Position numbers and translations under genes: made by a program. Of a stretch of 64,000 nt of DNA, positions 22,135-33,559 are shown in pieces. Positions within the stretch are counted from its first letter, which is position 1; every line of letters begins with the position of its first letter. The notes below the pieces were generated by a model. It was given only the letters and a program-made list of their open reading frames with translations, did not search any database and had not been told where the DNA came from. Origin of the DNA: Torreya grandis (taxonomy: Eukaryota > Streptophyta > Pinopsida > Cupressales > Taxaceae); NCBI GenBank assembly GCA_037957365.1, contig JARHVA010001471.1, forward strand, positions 2,486,501 through 2,550,500, read 5' to 3'.

Positions 22135-22986
22135 ATGGCTATAACACATGAAAGTTTTTCTACAAATAAGGAACCTTTGTTTGATGGGACAAATTATACA
22201 TTTTAGAGCATAAGGATGAGGACTTACTTTATGGCCTTTGGATTTGACATTTGGCAAGTAGCGATGGAGGAATATGAAGAGCCACAGATACTTGTAACCA
22301 CTCCTACAGAAAAGAAGGTAAGTGAAAATTATTCTAAATATTTAAATGTTATTTTATGTGGTTTATGTGAATCAGAATTTGTTAAAGTTATGCAATGCAA
22401 ACCTTATCATGAGACTTGGGTAAAGCTTGAGACTATTTACAAAGGTGACGGAAATATTCAACAAGCTAAGCTCTAGACTTTAATAAGACAGTTCAAAAGT
22501 TTGAAGATGGAAGAGGAATAAAATATAACAAGTTATATTTTGTGGGTTGATCAAATAATTAATAAAATTCAAGGCCTTGGAGAAAAATTAAAAGAGTCAG
22601 TGGTGGTACAAAAGGTTTTGAGATCTCTACCATTGAGATATGATGCAAAGGTATCAACAATTGAGGAGATGAAGGATCTATCCAAGCTAAAGATGGATGA
22701 ACTACATGGTATTCTTACAGCATATAAAATGCGGACCGATCAAAAGAAACCCTCAAAGAAGGAAGTTGATTTCAAGACATCAAAGAACGAGAAGGCTAAG
22801 ATTTAAGAATCAAGTGACAACTATATCGATGAAGAAGATGATAATGGATCTATATTTATCTGCAAGCCCAAAAAGGGCATAGGTAAATATCAAGCAAAGT
22901 TTCTATTTAAATATTTTAAATGTAATAAGATTGGATATTTTGTAGCTAAGTGCCTAGATAAGAACAATGGTAAAAATAAAGAAGGA
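22135..22986 (+). pseudogene. copia gag N-terminal part (element B), interrupted by element C
   Basis: From ATG 22135 one frame runs to 22806 with a few stops (for example TAG at 22204). It shows EPLFDGTNYTF, GNIQQAKL, LGEKLKESVVVQKVLRSLP and LHGILTAYKMRTDQKKPSKK, the typical UBN2 gag of plant copia elements. A degenerate CCHC knuckle (FKCNKIGYFVAKC) lies at about 22915-22955. Element C then cuts the gene; the second half resumes at 40710 with coiled-coil sequence. Confidence 0.85.
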
Positions 22987-22991
22987 AAGTC
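22987..22991 (+). repeat. target site duplication of element C (left)
   Basis: AAGTC, repeated at 40705-40709 after the right LTR. Confidence 0.9.
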
Positions 22992-23243
22992 TGTTGTTTT
23001 CAAAATCAGCTTTGCTCATTTTTGGGAACAACCCCCTACGAAACTTGTCCATTTCGTCTTTCATCTCTCTAAGTTCATTTTCGAAACGAGTTTTTCTCAT
23101 TCTCGTCTTGGCCCAACTGTACCATTCAAAATTTGTAACATCATTACATTTTTCTCAAAATGTGAAGGTTGTCACGGTCTCATTACGACTAGCGGACCAA
23201 AATTTGGCTTTTTCAGAGTTAGTGTTTTTTCTTCCATTTTCGT

Positions 23244-24236
23244 GCACGGGCGGCGATTTTCGCTGCCAGTGCATTTTTTTTGGCGCATGCAGAAGTGGAA
23301 ATTTTTTCTGCCCCTGCATCTGGACCTGCAAGGGCAGTGAAATTTTCCACCCATGCAAGTTTTCACTTCTAACATGCAAGAGTGGCAATTTTTGACGCCC
23401 CTGCAAGTCCCAATTTTTTCAGTGCACTACTTCATTTACTGTGCTCAACATTTATTGCCACATGCATCGGGTTATTGGGGTCAATTTTCACCCCATTTAA
23501 TCTTATTTTAACCTTATTTTGATTCATTCTTCCTCTCCTCCTCCTGCCCTCTACCTCTGGACGATCCAGCGAACAGGTAAAAGTGCATTTTGATAGATTT
23601 GAACTTGCTGCGCGCGTGGCTTTCTAGGTAGGTCGTGTATTTGACATTCATTTATTTTTTTTTCTTTTCCTCTTTTATCTTGTTTTCCAAGTTGTTGGGG
23701 TTTTTATTTTTGTTTTCTTTCCCTAACGCTGATTATCCCACTCCCATTCCTTTCCCTCGCTGAACTTTTCTCTCCCTTACGTGTCAGCCAGTGTCCTTCC
23801 TTCTTGCCCACAGTTTTGTTGCATAAGACTGCACAGGCGACGAAATTTGCCACTCGTACCTCTTGTTTATTCCCAAAGGTGCATGGGTAGAAAAATTCAC
23901 CGCCCATGACTTTTTGGCTAACCCTGCACGGGCGGCAAATTTTGCCGCCCATGCTCCCTTGCTTTTCAACCTATGTCAGCGATGAATTTTGCCGCTGTTA
24001 CATGTTCCTTTCTGACTTGCATCGGTGGCAAAATTCATCGCCGACGTAGGCTGAAGGTGCAAGGGTGGTGAATTTCACCGCCCCTACACCTTCCTTCCAT
24101 CTAGACATGCAAGGACAGTGAAATTCGCCGCCCGTGCCATTTTCTTCTCCTTTTTACATGCAAGGGTGGTGAAATTTACCGCCCGTACATGCAGTTCTTT
24201 CCACATGCTTGGGCAGTGAATTTTACTGCCCTTGCA
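23244..24236 (+). repeat. array of GC-rich imperfect palindromes (element C U3, copy 1)
   Basis: About 13 units in two clusters (23244-23403 and 23830-24236), each like TGCAAGGGCGG, an AT core AAATTT, and CCGCCC. A clear example reads GGGCGGCAAATTTTGCCGCC near 23928. Spacing in the second cluster is roughly 40-60 bp. It stands out as GC-rich within AT-rich DNA and lies upstream of ORF-X. Some units contain TTTGCCGC, a form of the plant E2F-site consensus. Confidence 0.88.
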
Positions 24237-24352
24237 TTTTTTCTCCAAATTTCTCCAACTCTAAAAAAAATTTCACTCTTTTTCATTTTTCCCCCTCCTC
24301 TCCTTTTTTCCTCATTTTCTGACCCGACCCTGTTAAGTGCCCTTCCTTGATC

Positions 24353-27300
24353 ATGATCGCCCAACGTGCGAATTCCCCAATTTTCTCACTGTTCCCTAAT
24401 TACACGATCATGATTGCAGTACCCTCTGAAGATTCTTGCTCATCAGCACCCGCTCAACTGATGCCAAGTCCGATGTCTGAAACTTCTCCAAAAAAGTCAA
24501 AGGCCATGAAGTAAAAGTATCAGGGCGTCTTTTTGATCACTTCGGTCACCTCTAACATTGATGACATTAGAGATATATAAATTGGCCACATAGATATGGC
24601 CGAATTAGTGACTAGAATGAAGGTGATGAACCTGAGCTCTGAAATAAAAAGAATCATCGAGAGCAACATTCATCTGGTTGCCACTTTCCTGGTGGCAACA
24701 CATCATACAGAGTTCATCCTCCAGTGTGCCCAGTTTTACAACAAAGAGATGAGATCAGTCTCAGATGCCAGTGGCCATGTAATAATTTGGCTGGACCCTA
24801 AATTCATTGACAAAGTCTTCATGTGCCCTCCTGCTACTGAAGTGCTGAGGATTGACTTCATAGAGGCACAAAAGGAGTATGACAAAGACCTCGAGAGGGA
24901 AAAGAAAGTAATGAATAACATGTGGCTGAAGACCTCCAGAACCAATTTATCCAGATGGTGGTAGAACTTTCCAAGGAGTGATTTCATTGAAGTAGGTGAC
25001 TTGATCACCCTTCTCAGCAGAGTGCGAGACCTCCCATGTTCCTCACAGCTCCACGAGTAGATGTACCCATTCATCAAAATCATCCTCCAAGGTAAGTAGG
25101 TCATCTTCTGGGGTGAGAAAAGTAGCAACGATATTCACGAACAACTGACCAAGGTACAAACTAATTCAAAGTTCTATATGACTTCGTACTAGTTCTACAT
25201 AGCTACCTCGATGCGAACCTTTCCAGGTTTGACAATTGAAAGGGACAGAAAGATCACCCCAATCTACTCATATTACCCCCAGCTAATGCTGTAAGGATCA
25301 ATCCACCATTTTAGAAGGGTAAATGATTCCTTCTTTACCGTATTTTTATGCCTCTTCGACCCTCAGCTCGAGCAGAAGAGAATATTTGATGAGGCCTGGA
25401 TGGTTGTCAACGACTATGGCTGTATGTTCCTACAATTTCCCTCCTACTATCTTCGAGTTGGCTTTTTCCAAGGCTATCCCTATATACTCTCCAGGTTTCC
25501 TTCTAATAAGTTAGTCCTATTGGAGCTATGTAGACAAATGGTTGTCGTACATACTAGGTAGATGGAATTGAAAAAGCTAGGTTTCAAGTTTCCAATTGAA
25601 ATTGGCAGATACTCGATTTTGACAGTAGCTAAAGTCATGGAAACAGAGATGCAGTTGGTTACCACAAAATAGTTTAAGAGAAGGGACAAATTTAACTATA
25701 GGGGTGTCAAGGACATGATCAGATAAAAGACTCAATTTCATGTGCCTATGATCAAGGACATCTAGGTAGACCTGAGGACAGCTGAAGAAATCAGGAGGAT
25801 GGACTATAGTAGGCTGACCCTGAAACAAATTGAATATTTGGGGCTTGCAGATATTCCCTCCAACTTGGGTGATGATAAGAGCATTATCATTAGCAGGTAC
25901 ATGGCTAAAAAGATTACTGACTCCCCTCTTCCTCTAATTCAATGGTCTCAGAAAGAACTAACTTCTCTGATGAAGAGATTTGAGACAATATTAGCTAACA
26001 CCAATGATTGGTTAGCAGCCAAAGGGATCATACTAAAAGAGTTTATTACAGGATCAGAGGCTGAGTTCCAAGCAGAAATGAGGAAGAAGGCAGAAAATAG
26101 GACCAAGAACAAAGGTGATGTTCCTTCTCCATCTAAGCGTAACAAGCCTAGAATCATTTATGTTTCCAAGAAATCAAAGGTTGTTGAGGATACAAAATCA
26201 ACGATTAAGGGAGTTGGAGAATGAGACTCCCAGGAATAGGCAGATCAACAAATGGAGATAGATGACAGGCCTTTAGAGCAACAAAGGACTGAGCCTCTAC
26301 CTTCCCAGAAAGGGGCACAGTGACTTACAGACGTATCTCCTTCTCCACCTCAGTCTCTTATGGCATCTTCTTCACCTCTATCTCCTATCAACATTCCTTC
26401 TTCTAGAGCCACATCTCCTTTAAGATTTATGTTTGGCAACCCTTGGGATGCTTCTGGAGATAATATTCACTCCTCTAGATCTATTCCTAGTTTGGCATCT
26501 CCTTCCTTCAATCTAGGAGAAATCTCTACCCTTGATCAATCACTAGCCGGTACGATTTTGCCTGTTACTCCTACTACAACCACTATTACCACTAGAAGTG
26601 TAGATGTTACCATGGTGACACCATCTGCAGAAACTATTGCCATAGTAAGTACTTCTTCTCTCCCTCCTTGGATGTCAGCTTTCACACCTAAAATAAAGAA
26701 GTTAGCCGTCTCTACAGATGACTTCAATTTTGGCAAAATAGTGCCGATGATAGCTAAGTCCCCTAAGAGACCAAGGATCCTCTCAAAATTGGTTGAAGAA
26801 AAGGGGCATAAATTTATGGAAGTAGCTAAACCTTCGTAGGATGCAACCCTTGAGGGTTTTGACATGAGCAGCTATTCCATCTCTCATGTTGAACTTGGAA
26901 AAGTTACTCATGAAGGTACGAAAAGTGATCTATAGTCTCTAATGGACATCATGGTTCAGAAATTCGATAGAAAAAAAGAGATGGACTACTATAAGGCCAA
27001 GACAGAATAGTTGACGGCAGTAATAAGGAAATTCACCCTTCCCTTTGAAATGGCAACTCCGAAAGCCTTCTCTGTTGACAACCCCGTCATCCAGAAAGTA
27101 GAGAGAACCTATATGAAAGGAAAAGTGCTGGAGGATTACATTGTGAAGATGCACACTCAGGGAATTTCCTTACAAAATTTGCCAAAAAAATAGGAAAGAT
27201 GAATAAGCTGAGGATAGATTTAGAAGACCTTGTCTCTCTTATCTCTCAGGACATTGACAGTATGGAGAAATATCTCAGCAAGTGGAGGGAAATGAAGGAT

Positions 27301-27801
27301 CTAAAGAAAAGCGCCTTGATTTCCATCGGTGTTATTTCCAGCAAAGATTCCTATGTTGAGATTAAGGAATCACTTATATACAAGATTCAGGTACTCAAGG
27401 AGCTCATCGAAGATCTCGAGTCTTCTAAAGATGCTAGTGAGAAAAGCGATACAAGCCTGTTGAATAGACTGGAATAACTACCTTGCGACCTCACCACCAG
27501 AGATAATCAATTTCTCTCAGCTGAAGAGATGATCTGAGGATTCAAGGGTATGATTCAGAGAGATTTTGAAGAGAAAACCTTCTCCATGACTTCTGTGGAC
27601 AATATTTTAGATACTCAATTAACTCTGGATAATCTAAGATCTAGGTTAACTAGTCATGCTAAAGCAATCACAACATTGAAAGACGCTTTAATCATAGCCA
27701 GGGTCATCTTCAAGAACATCATTGCGCCAGACAGTATATGAATTCAGGCATCCATTGATATGTATAATGCTCATCTGAAGAAGTTTGGTGGCAAGAGCTG
27801 A
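24353..27801 (+). pseudogene. ORF-X copy 1: long U3-encoded ORF of element C, function unknown
   Basis: From ATG 24353 one frame, with stops, runs to about 27190; a one-frame change follows and the second part (27199-27801) continues in the next frame. Total about 1,150 codons. The N-terminal half has FILQCAQFYNKEMRS, FYMTSY and FRRVND blocks, also seen in ORF-X2. The middle (26360-26840) is Ser/Pro/Thr-rich. The C-terminal third is helical and coiled-coil-prone (SLISQDIDSMEKYLSKWREM). Both LTR copies carry the same frame change near 27190 and 39147, so it predates insertion or marks two overlapping ORFs. Many other stops are private to one copy and fit C-to-T decay. It lies upstream of the LTR's TATA box. 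I recognise no catalytic motif. Confidence 0.8.
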
Positions 27802-27979
27802 AACTTTTTCCCCTTCTCTCTTCTTTTCCCATGCACTTTTGTCATGAAAAAGTGCATGCAATTTTGTAATGTGTAATTACATGTAAAAAATCTAGAAAAA
27901 TATCTCAAAGTCAAAGATGAGTCATCTTTGACTAAGATATTTTTGTATTTTAATCTTTTCTAATTTTGAAGGTTTCTCC

Positions 27980-27988
27980 CTATATATA
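27980..27988 (+). promoter_or_regulatory. TATA box of element C 5' LTR
   Basis: CTATATATA in the context CTCCCTATATATAGTGGAG; copy 2 has the same at 39924-39932. It follows ORF-X by about 180 bp, so transcription for the element starts near 28010 and ORF-X is in U3. Confidence 0.65.
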
Positions 27989-28458
27989 GTGGAGACCTCT
28001 TTTGTAAATAGATCTTTGATAATTGAGAGCAAAAACTCTACCAAAATTGAAACACTTCTTGAGACTTTGTGCTCAATTTGTAAATCATATTTTTTTGAAT
28101 AAATGAGAAGTAGGTTTATTTCAAACTTTGTGTTGAAGTTATCTATGTTATTTAGGAAATAGTTCTTATGTCCTCTTTCTTGATAATCTCTTATTTGTTT
28201 GATTTAATAAGCAAAGTGTGTGTGTTGACATTATCTGAGGACATTTCTAAAAGATAGAAGAGAGACTTTGAACTACTTTTATCTTTGTGATCCTTTTATC
28301 CTTTATAGTTTTAGGCGAAGACTTTGCGCTTCATTTCACTCTATGGTGATGCTTGTTCCTAATCGATGAAGGAGGCTATGAAAGACTTTGTGCTTACGCA
28401 GGTTTCTTTGTGAACTTTGTTACACTTCAAGGGATTTTCTTCTCTTGGTTGAATACCA

Positions 28459-28476
28459 TTCCTGAAATAAGAGGAA
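28459..28476 (+). other. R/U5 stem-loop 1 (element C)
   Basis: Stem TTCCT with AGGAA around the 8-nt loop GAAATAAG. Copy 2 (40404-40421) has the loop GAAAGAAG. Element D has the matching hairpin with stem CACTTCT/AGAAGTG and loop GAAAGAAG. Confidence 0.7.
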
Positions 28477-28525
28477 GGTTCTTAGCCAACGACCAGGATT
28501 TCTTTCTCTTGTTCCTTGGACATCA

Positions 28526-28547
28526 CCTCTGAAAAAAGAGAGGTGAA
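28526..28547 (+). other. R/U5 stem-loop 2 (element C)
   Basis: Stem CACCTCT with AGAGGTG around loop GAAAAAAG; identical in copy 2 (40469-40490). Element D has CATCTCT/AGAGATG around the same loop, a C-G to T-A compensating change. Confidence 0.8.
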
Positions 28548-28718
28548 TGTTGTTATACCACCCCAAGTATTATTGTTTGCTTAATTATATATACATAAAG
28601 TGCATAAATATTCATAAGGAACCTCCCCTTGATGAGAGGATAGATTTACCTCATCCAAATCTGGTAAACCCACACTTTTCGTGGTGTAAACCTCCCTGTG
28701 TTGTGGCTGATATACCCA

Positions 28719-28746
28719 TTTTGTCATCAATTAGTTGATGACAAAA
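28719..28746 (+). other. U5-end stem-loop 3 (element C)
   Basis: A perfect 12-bp stem, TTTTGTCATCAA with TTGATGACAAAA, around loop TTAG, 13 bp before the LTR end. Copy 2 (40664-40691) has one arm change. Element D keeps the TTAG loop with a G-C closing pair in place of A-T. Confidence 0.8.
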
Positions 28747-28764
28747 TATTCACCCAACAGTTTT

Positions 28765-28782
28765 TGACGACTCCGCTGGAGA
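28765..28782 (+). other. primer binding site, probable tRNA-Arg type (element C)
   Basis: TGACGACTCCGCTGGAGA starts five bases after the LTR. It resembles TGGCGACTCC.CTGGGGA, the tRNA-Arg complement reported for Tat-clade elements such as Ogre. A second, weaker copy (TGGCAACTCCACG) is at 28853-28865. Confidence 0.6.
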
Positions 28783-30599
28783 TTACAAATGTGCATTTTG
28801 AAGCCTCAAGCTTCAACTTGAAGCAGTTTTAGTCCCTTTTTCATTTGAAAGCTGGCAACTCCACGTTACACAAGAAGCCAGAGATCTAAAGGTGTTTTTG
28901 ACCCCATGTTTGAGTTGGCACAGTAGAGCAATTTTGATCTATTTTCTCCACCACCTTTCCTCCAACGATCTAGGAGTCTTCCTCCTGACCTTATCGGGTC
29001 ACCAACACAAGGTAGAGCTTCTTTTCTTGTTGTTAATAGTGCCCTGCCTATAAACACCCCACCAAGATTTGTTATCCCACCATTTAATCATCCTAGCACA
29101 ATGGCTCAAGGCCCGTGGGGTAATTCCTTTGGTCCTCTTAATTTGGCCCCACCCTTGCATGAACTACCTTGTAGTTCTAGAAAAAAAATTCCAAGTTTTT
29201 TGGTGATGGGAAGGTTCATCTCGACAAGCATATTGTTGCTTTCTCCATAACATGTGGCATAATTAGTGTAGAATTTGAGGATGTAGCAGTAAGACTTTTT
29301 GTAGAAACTTTACAAGGCGCTGCTGATTTTACCACCTTCAAGCTCAAACTATAACTGACTAGAATACGCTAAAGTCTATATTTGAAGCTAAGTTTAAACT
29401 TGTTGAAGATGCACACGCATTTTTAGTACAGCTAACACAGATGAAAAAAGAATCCCAGGAACCCATGAGGGATTTCATAGCTAAATTCAACAAGTTAAGG
29501 AACCGGATTCCAACCGTTGCTCAGCCCACGCTGGAGAATCTCAAGTGTTTTTTTACCAACTCATAGCTTCCCAAAGTAAGTTTCCTGTTGAGGCGAGCTG
29601 GCCCTATGGATCTCGCATTGGCTCAAAATTTGGCTACTGAGATTGAGAATGATCTTATCCTAGCAGGTAAGATCAGAAAAGACCCTAGTAAAAATAGATT
29701 CTCTTCATCTGCTGAAAGCTCTTGTACAGGCACTATAAATCCTATAATGCAAAAATTGACAAATGAATTGATAGCTTTGAAGAGACAAATAGCCCAAGGG
29801 AGGTTCGTTTCCACCTATTGAGATATGCCCAGGAGAACGTTCCAGAATCAACAATATCAAGGTAATGCCACCCAAAATCAAGAGCAACCAAATCTCCTGC
29901 CTCCCCCTCTAGGTAAATTTGCCATTGAAGTAGCACCTGCCAATTCAGCAGTCAGTTACCTAGAGGCCGAACACGACTATTTGCTCCAACCTCAGTTGGA
30001 CCAACAAGATGATGTTAATCTCTTCAATGAGTAGGAAGAAGAATTAGCTGGCGACTCCAATATTGATTTCTTGGATTACCAGGATGAAGTTGGAAGTAAA
30101 GGAGAAGGATTGGATGGATCCTATGCTATTTTTACCAGATCTCAAAACTAGTCAGCTCCACAGGCTGACAAAGAGAAAGAAGAAGAAGAACCTTGACAGG
30201 TGGTTTCCATCGCTAAATGAGGAACTCCATTGCCTCCTCAATCAAAAGATCAGGTAATTCACAAAAAAGTAAGTACATCCAACCACCCTATACCTTCCAC
30301 CTCTGTTGCTCAGACCAGTGCCACACCTACTAAAGACCCAGACGATGGACCCTCTTCTTCTATTTCAAGTTTCTTTCAATTATTTGATATAATTGATCAC
30401 GCCAGGATGACCAAGATCCAAATGACAGAGATTGAATATTTGAGAGCTAACCCTGAACAATTTGATAGGTTGGCAGAATATGTGAAAAATAAAGCCGTCC
30501 CCACAGGACAAAATTCTTCAAAGGCCATTCATGATCCCCCCAAAGATAAATCCACCCAGAATAATCTTGTCATGACTCTTATTTCTCTTGAGAAAATAG

Positions 30600-30980
30600 A
30601 ACCTTTTTATGTTTCCCTACTTATAAATGGTTATAAATTGAGTAATTGCATTATGGACTCTGGAGCCTCGAATAATGTCATGCCTGCCAAGGTGGCAGAT
30701 TCCCTTGGTCTAACTTTGACCAAAACTTTTGGGAGGTGTTTTTAAATGGAAAACAAGCAAGTTTCACTCCTTGGTCAGATAAAAGACACCCAATTTGCTT
30801 TCACAACTTTTTCAGAAAAGAGAATAAAAATGACGGTTCTAGTGGCCGATGTTCCAACCTCTTACGGCATCCTACTTGGGCAGAATTTTTGCAAAGATGT
30901 TGGAGGTGAGCTAAGCATGGACTTGTCAGAAGTGAGGATCCCAATTCAAGGTGTTATGAAGAATTTTCTTCCTAAAAAAG
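30600..30980 (+). pseudogene. retroviral-type aspartic protease domain (element C)
   Basis: The active-site motif DSGASNNVM follows the strand CIM; the downstream flap/hydrophobic block is VADVPTSYGILLGQNF. The order D-S-G-A-S and the later 'iLLGq.f' are as in gypsy proteases. One stop lies at 30743. It processes gag-pol in live relatives. Confidence 0.85.
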
Positions 30981-31219
30981 AGGTAAGGTATGTAGTCACC
31001 CGATCATCAGCACTGAAAACTCAAATTTTATTTGAGTCTTCAGGCATGGGAAACTATTTCTTATCTATGGACGAGATCCATGAGGCATCTGATGAAACTC
31101 CTACAGGTGACAACTTAGAATTGTGTTTAGCTGACATAGTGAGAGAATCGGCAAAGAAAAATGAACACATGGAAGAACATCTTCCCCCAAACAAAGAAGT
31201 TTTCAAAGAAAAAGTGGTG

Positions 31220-31640
31220 TCTAATGAGGTATGGACCTTAAAATTTGATGGCAGTTGCTCTTCTACCAATTCGGGAGCCGGGGTTGTGTTGGTATCTCCT
31301 CAAGGAGATATTTTTTGTTTGTCCTACAAGTTGTAGTTCAACAACACCAACAACACAGTTGAGTATGAATCCCTGTTACTCGGATTACAGGTTGCTAGAG
31401 AAAAGGGCATTAAATTACTCCATGCTAAAGGGGACACTGAATTGGTAGTTTGCCAGGTAAGAAACCTCTATCAGACCAAGAATGAAATATTGCACCACTA
31501 TCACAATTTGGTCTGGGATCAAATTGAAAATTTTGACGCTTTCAACATCTCTGTCGTTCCAAGGGAATTCAATGACCGGGTGGATGCATTGGCTGTCTCT
31601 GCTACTCTCTTGGTTCCCCACCCAAATTTTAAAGGAGATA
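31220..31640 (+). pseudogene. plant-type RNase H (aRNH) domain located before RT (element C)
   Basis: The frame reads WTLKFDGSCSSTNSGAGVVL, then VEYESLLLGLQVAREKGIKL, HAKGDTELVVCQVRNLYQ and NDRVDALAVSA. The catalytic set D (FDG), E (VEYES), D (KGD) and D (RVDAL) is present. This is the archaeal/plant-type RNase HI seen as an extra domain in Tat-clade gypsy elements. There it follows the Ty3-type RNase H; here it sits between protease and RT. One stop (31334) falls inside. Confidence 0.9.
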
Positions 31641-32219
31641 AGTACACTATTGAACTGATATTTCAGCCAAGTGTACCTAATAATGCCAGTTATTGGCAAG
31701 TATTCAACAACGATGATCAAATCATCACCTTCTTGGAGCAAAAGGACAGTTTTGAATAACTGCGTTTTGAAGGCAGTGAACTTCAGAAATGTGAAACAAC
31801 CTCTAAATCGAATCCGAACATAGGTGAAGATTTCCTTCAGCTTAAGGGGAACAAGATTCTCAAAGGCCTGGTTTCCCTAGAGAAATTGTTTGATAACCAT
31901 GACAGGTTTATCAAACAACAGCAGACAGATTCAAACTCTTCCCAAGATTTTGATCAGGTAAACCTAGGAACCAAGAGAGATTCTAAGATGGTAAACATTG
32001 AGAAATGTTGCCCTCTGAAGGAGAGATTTAGGCTTGCTAATCTACTCTACCAATATATAGACATCTTGGCTTATTCCTATGATGACCTGAAATCCCTCAG
32101 GCCTAAAGACATTCACCACAACATTCCTCTTAAGGCAAATTATGTGCCTTACAAACAAAAGTCCAAGCAATATAACCCAAAAATCTCAGGTACTATTTTA
32201 GCTGAGATACAAAAAATGC

Positions 32220-32900
32220 TTGATGCCTAGATAATTTTTCCAATCCATCACTCCACATGGATTGCCAACATAGTCCCTGTCAAAAAGAAAAATGGTGAAA
32301 TTCAAATCTGCGTGGATTTCAGGAACTTGAATCAATTATCTTTAAAAGATAACTACCCTCTTCCTATCATGGATCAAGTTCTATAAATGGTAACAGGTTA
32401 TGAAATGTTATCAATGCTAGACAGTTTCTCAAGTTACAATTAGGTTGAGGTTGGAAAAGCAGATCAACATAAGACTACCTTTACCACACCTTGGGGCACC
32501 TTCACTTATTGAAGAATGCCTTTCGATCTGATAAATGCAGGTGCCACATTTCAAAGAGTGATGGATCTCACTTTCAAGGATGAAATAGGCAAGTTTATTG
32601 TGGTGTACCTGGATGATTTGACAGTATTTTCAAAACATCATTCTGACCATGTCCATCATTTACAAAGAATACTGGAACACTGTCGTTAGAATGGTATTTC
32701 TCTAAATCTAAAGAATTTTGTCTTTGGGGTGACTGAAGGGAAACTTCTCAGACACATTGTGTCCTGAGAAGGTATTAAAATTGACTCAAAAAGAGTCAAG
32801 TCCATCCAAGAACTTACTTTGCCTACCAGCAAAACTACGGTTCACTCTTTCTTCAAAAAGGTGAATTTTCTTCGGAGATTCATTCCTGAGTTCACTTAGA
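32220..32900 (+). pseudogene. reverse transcriptase domain (element C)
   Basis: Motifs in order: STWIANIVPVKKKNGEIQIC, VDFRNLNQ, DNYPLPIMDQVL, FTTPWGTFTY, then VVYLDDLTVFSKHHSDH with the catalytic YLDD at 32606-32617, then NLKNFVFGV. This is the Ty3/gypsy RT pattern. Stops are scattered through the domain. Confidence 0.93.
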
Positions 32901-33290
32901 AGACCCGCCACATCATCAATATGATGAAAGGCAATGCTACCTTCAGATGGACTGCTGAGGGCAAATCAACATTCAAAGACATCAAAGAAGCAATTGCTCG
33001 CGCACCAGTCTTGGTTTGTCTAGACTACACCAAAAGCTTCAAAATATATAGTTATGCTTCTGAACATACACTCTCAGCCATTTTAATTCAAAAGAACCAA
33101 GAAGGTGTGGAATCTCCTATCTCTTTAATGAGTTGTCCACTCAAGGTTCATGAGCTAAAATATTCTAACATGGAGAAGCATGCATATGCGGTGGTCAAAG
33201 CAATCAAGCATTTCAGGTTTTATATTCTGAACTCGCACACCAAAGTTCTCGTACCTGATACAACAATGAAGTCCATTTTGACTCAATAAG
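32900..33290 (+). pseudogene. Ty3-type RNase H domain (element C)
   Basis: Contains FRWTAEGKSTFKDIKEAIAR, SYASEHTLSAILIQ, KHAYAVVKAIKHFRFYI and VLVPDTTMKSIL. The first catalytic Asp (usual 'TDAS') is Tyr here, so this copy is dead. Confidence 0.85.
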
Positions 33291-33559
33291 AGTTTGGTAC
33301 GAAGAGGGGTAATTGGATCGCTAAGATTCAAGAGTTTGATCTAGACATCAAACATACCAAACTTGTGCGGGGAAAGGGTCTTTGTTAGTTGATCACCAAC
33401 AACATTCTAGATAAAGTAGAAAGTGAAGAAATAGAGATTGAAGGCATGCCTACGGTCCTCTTTGTTGCCACTACTAATGAGTGGTATTCCGATATTGCCT
33501 ATTTCTTGACATATGGTGAATGTTCTACTCATCTCTCCTATAAGGAGAAACGAAATGTT

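Larger units (their letters stand above)
22992..28759 (+). repeat. element C 5' LTR (5.8 kb)
   Basis: Starts TGTTGTTTTCAAAA and ends ATTCACCCAACA. Order inside: terminal hairpin, palindrome array (23244-24236), ORF-X (24353-27801), TATA box (27980), stem-loops (28459-28547), U5-end hairpin (28719-28746). It pairs along its full length with 34908-40704. Confidence 0.93.

Noticed and set aside
23155..23406. Minus-strand open frames across the first palindrome cluster
   Set aside because: Same cause: periodic palindromic sequence without stops, no domain similarity.
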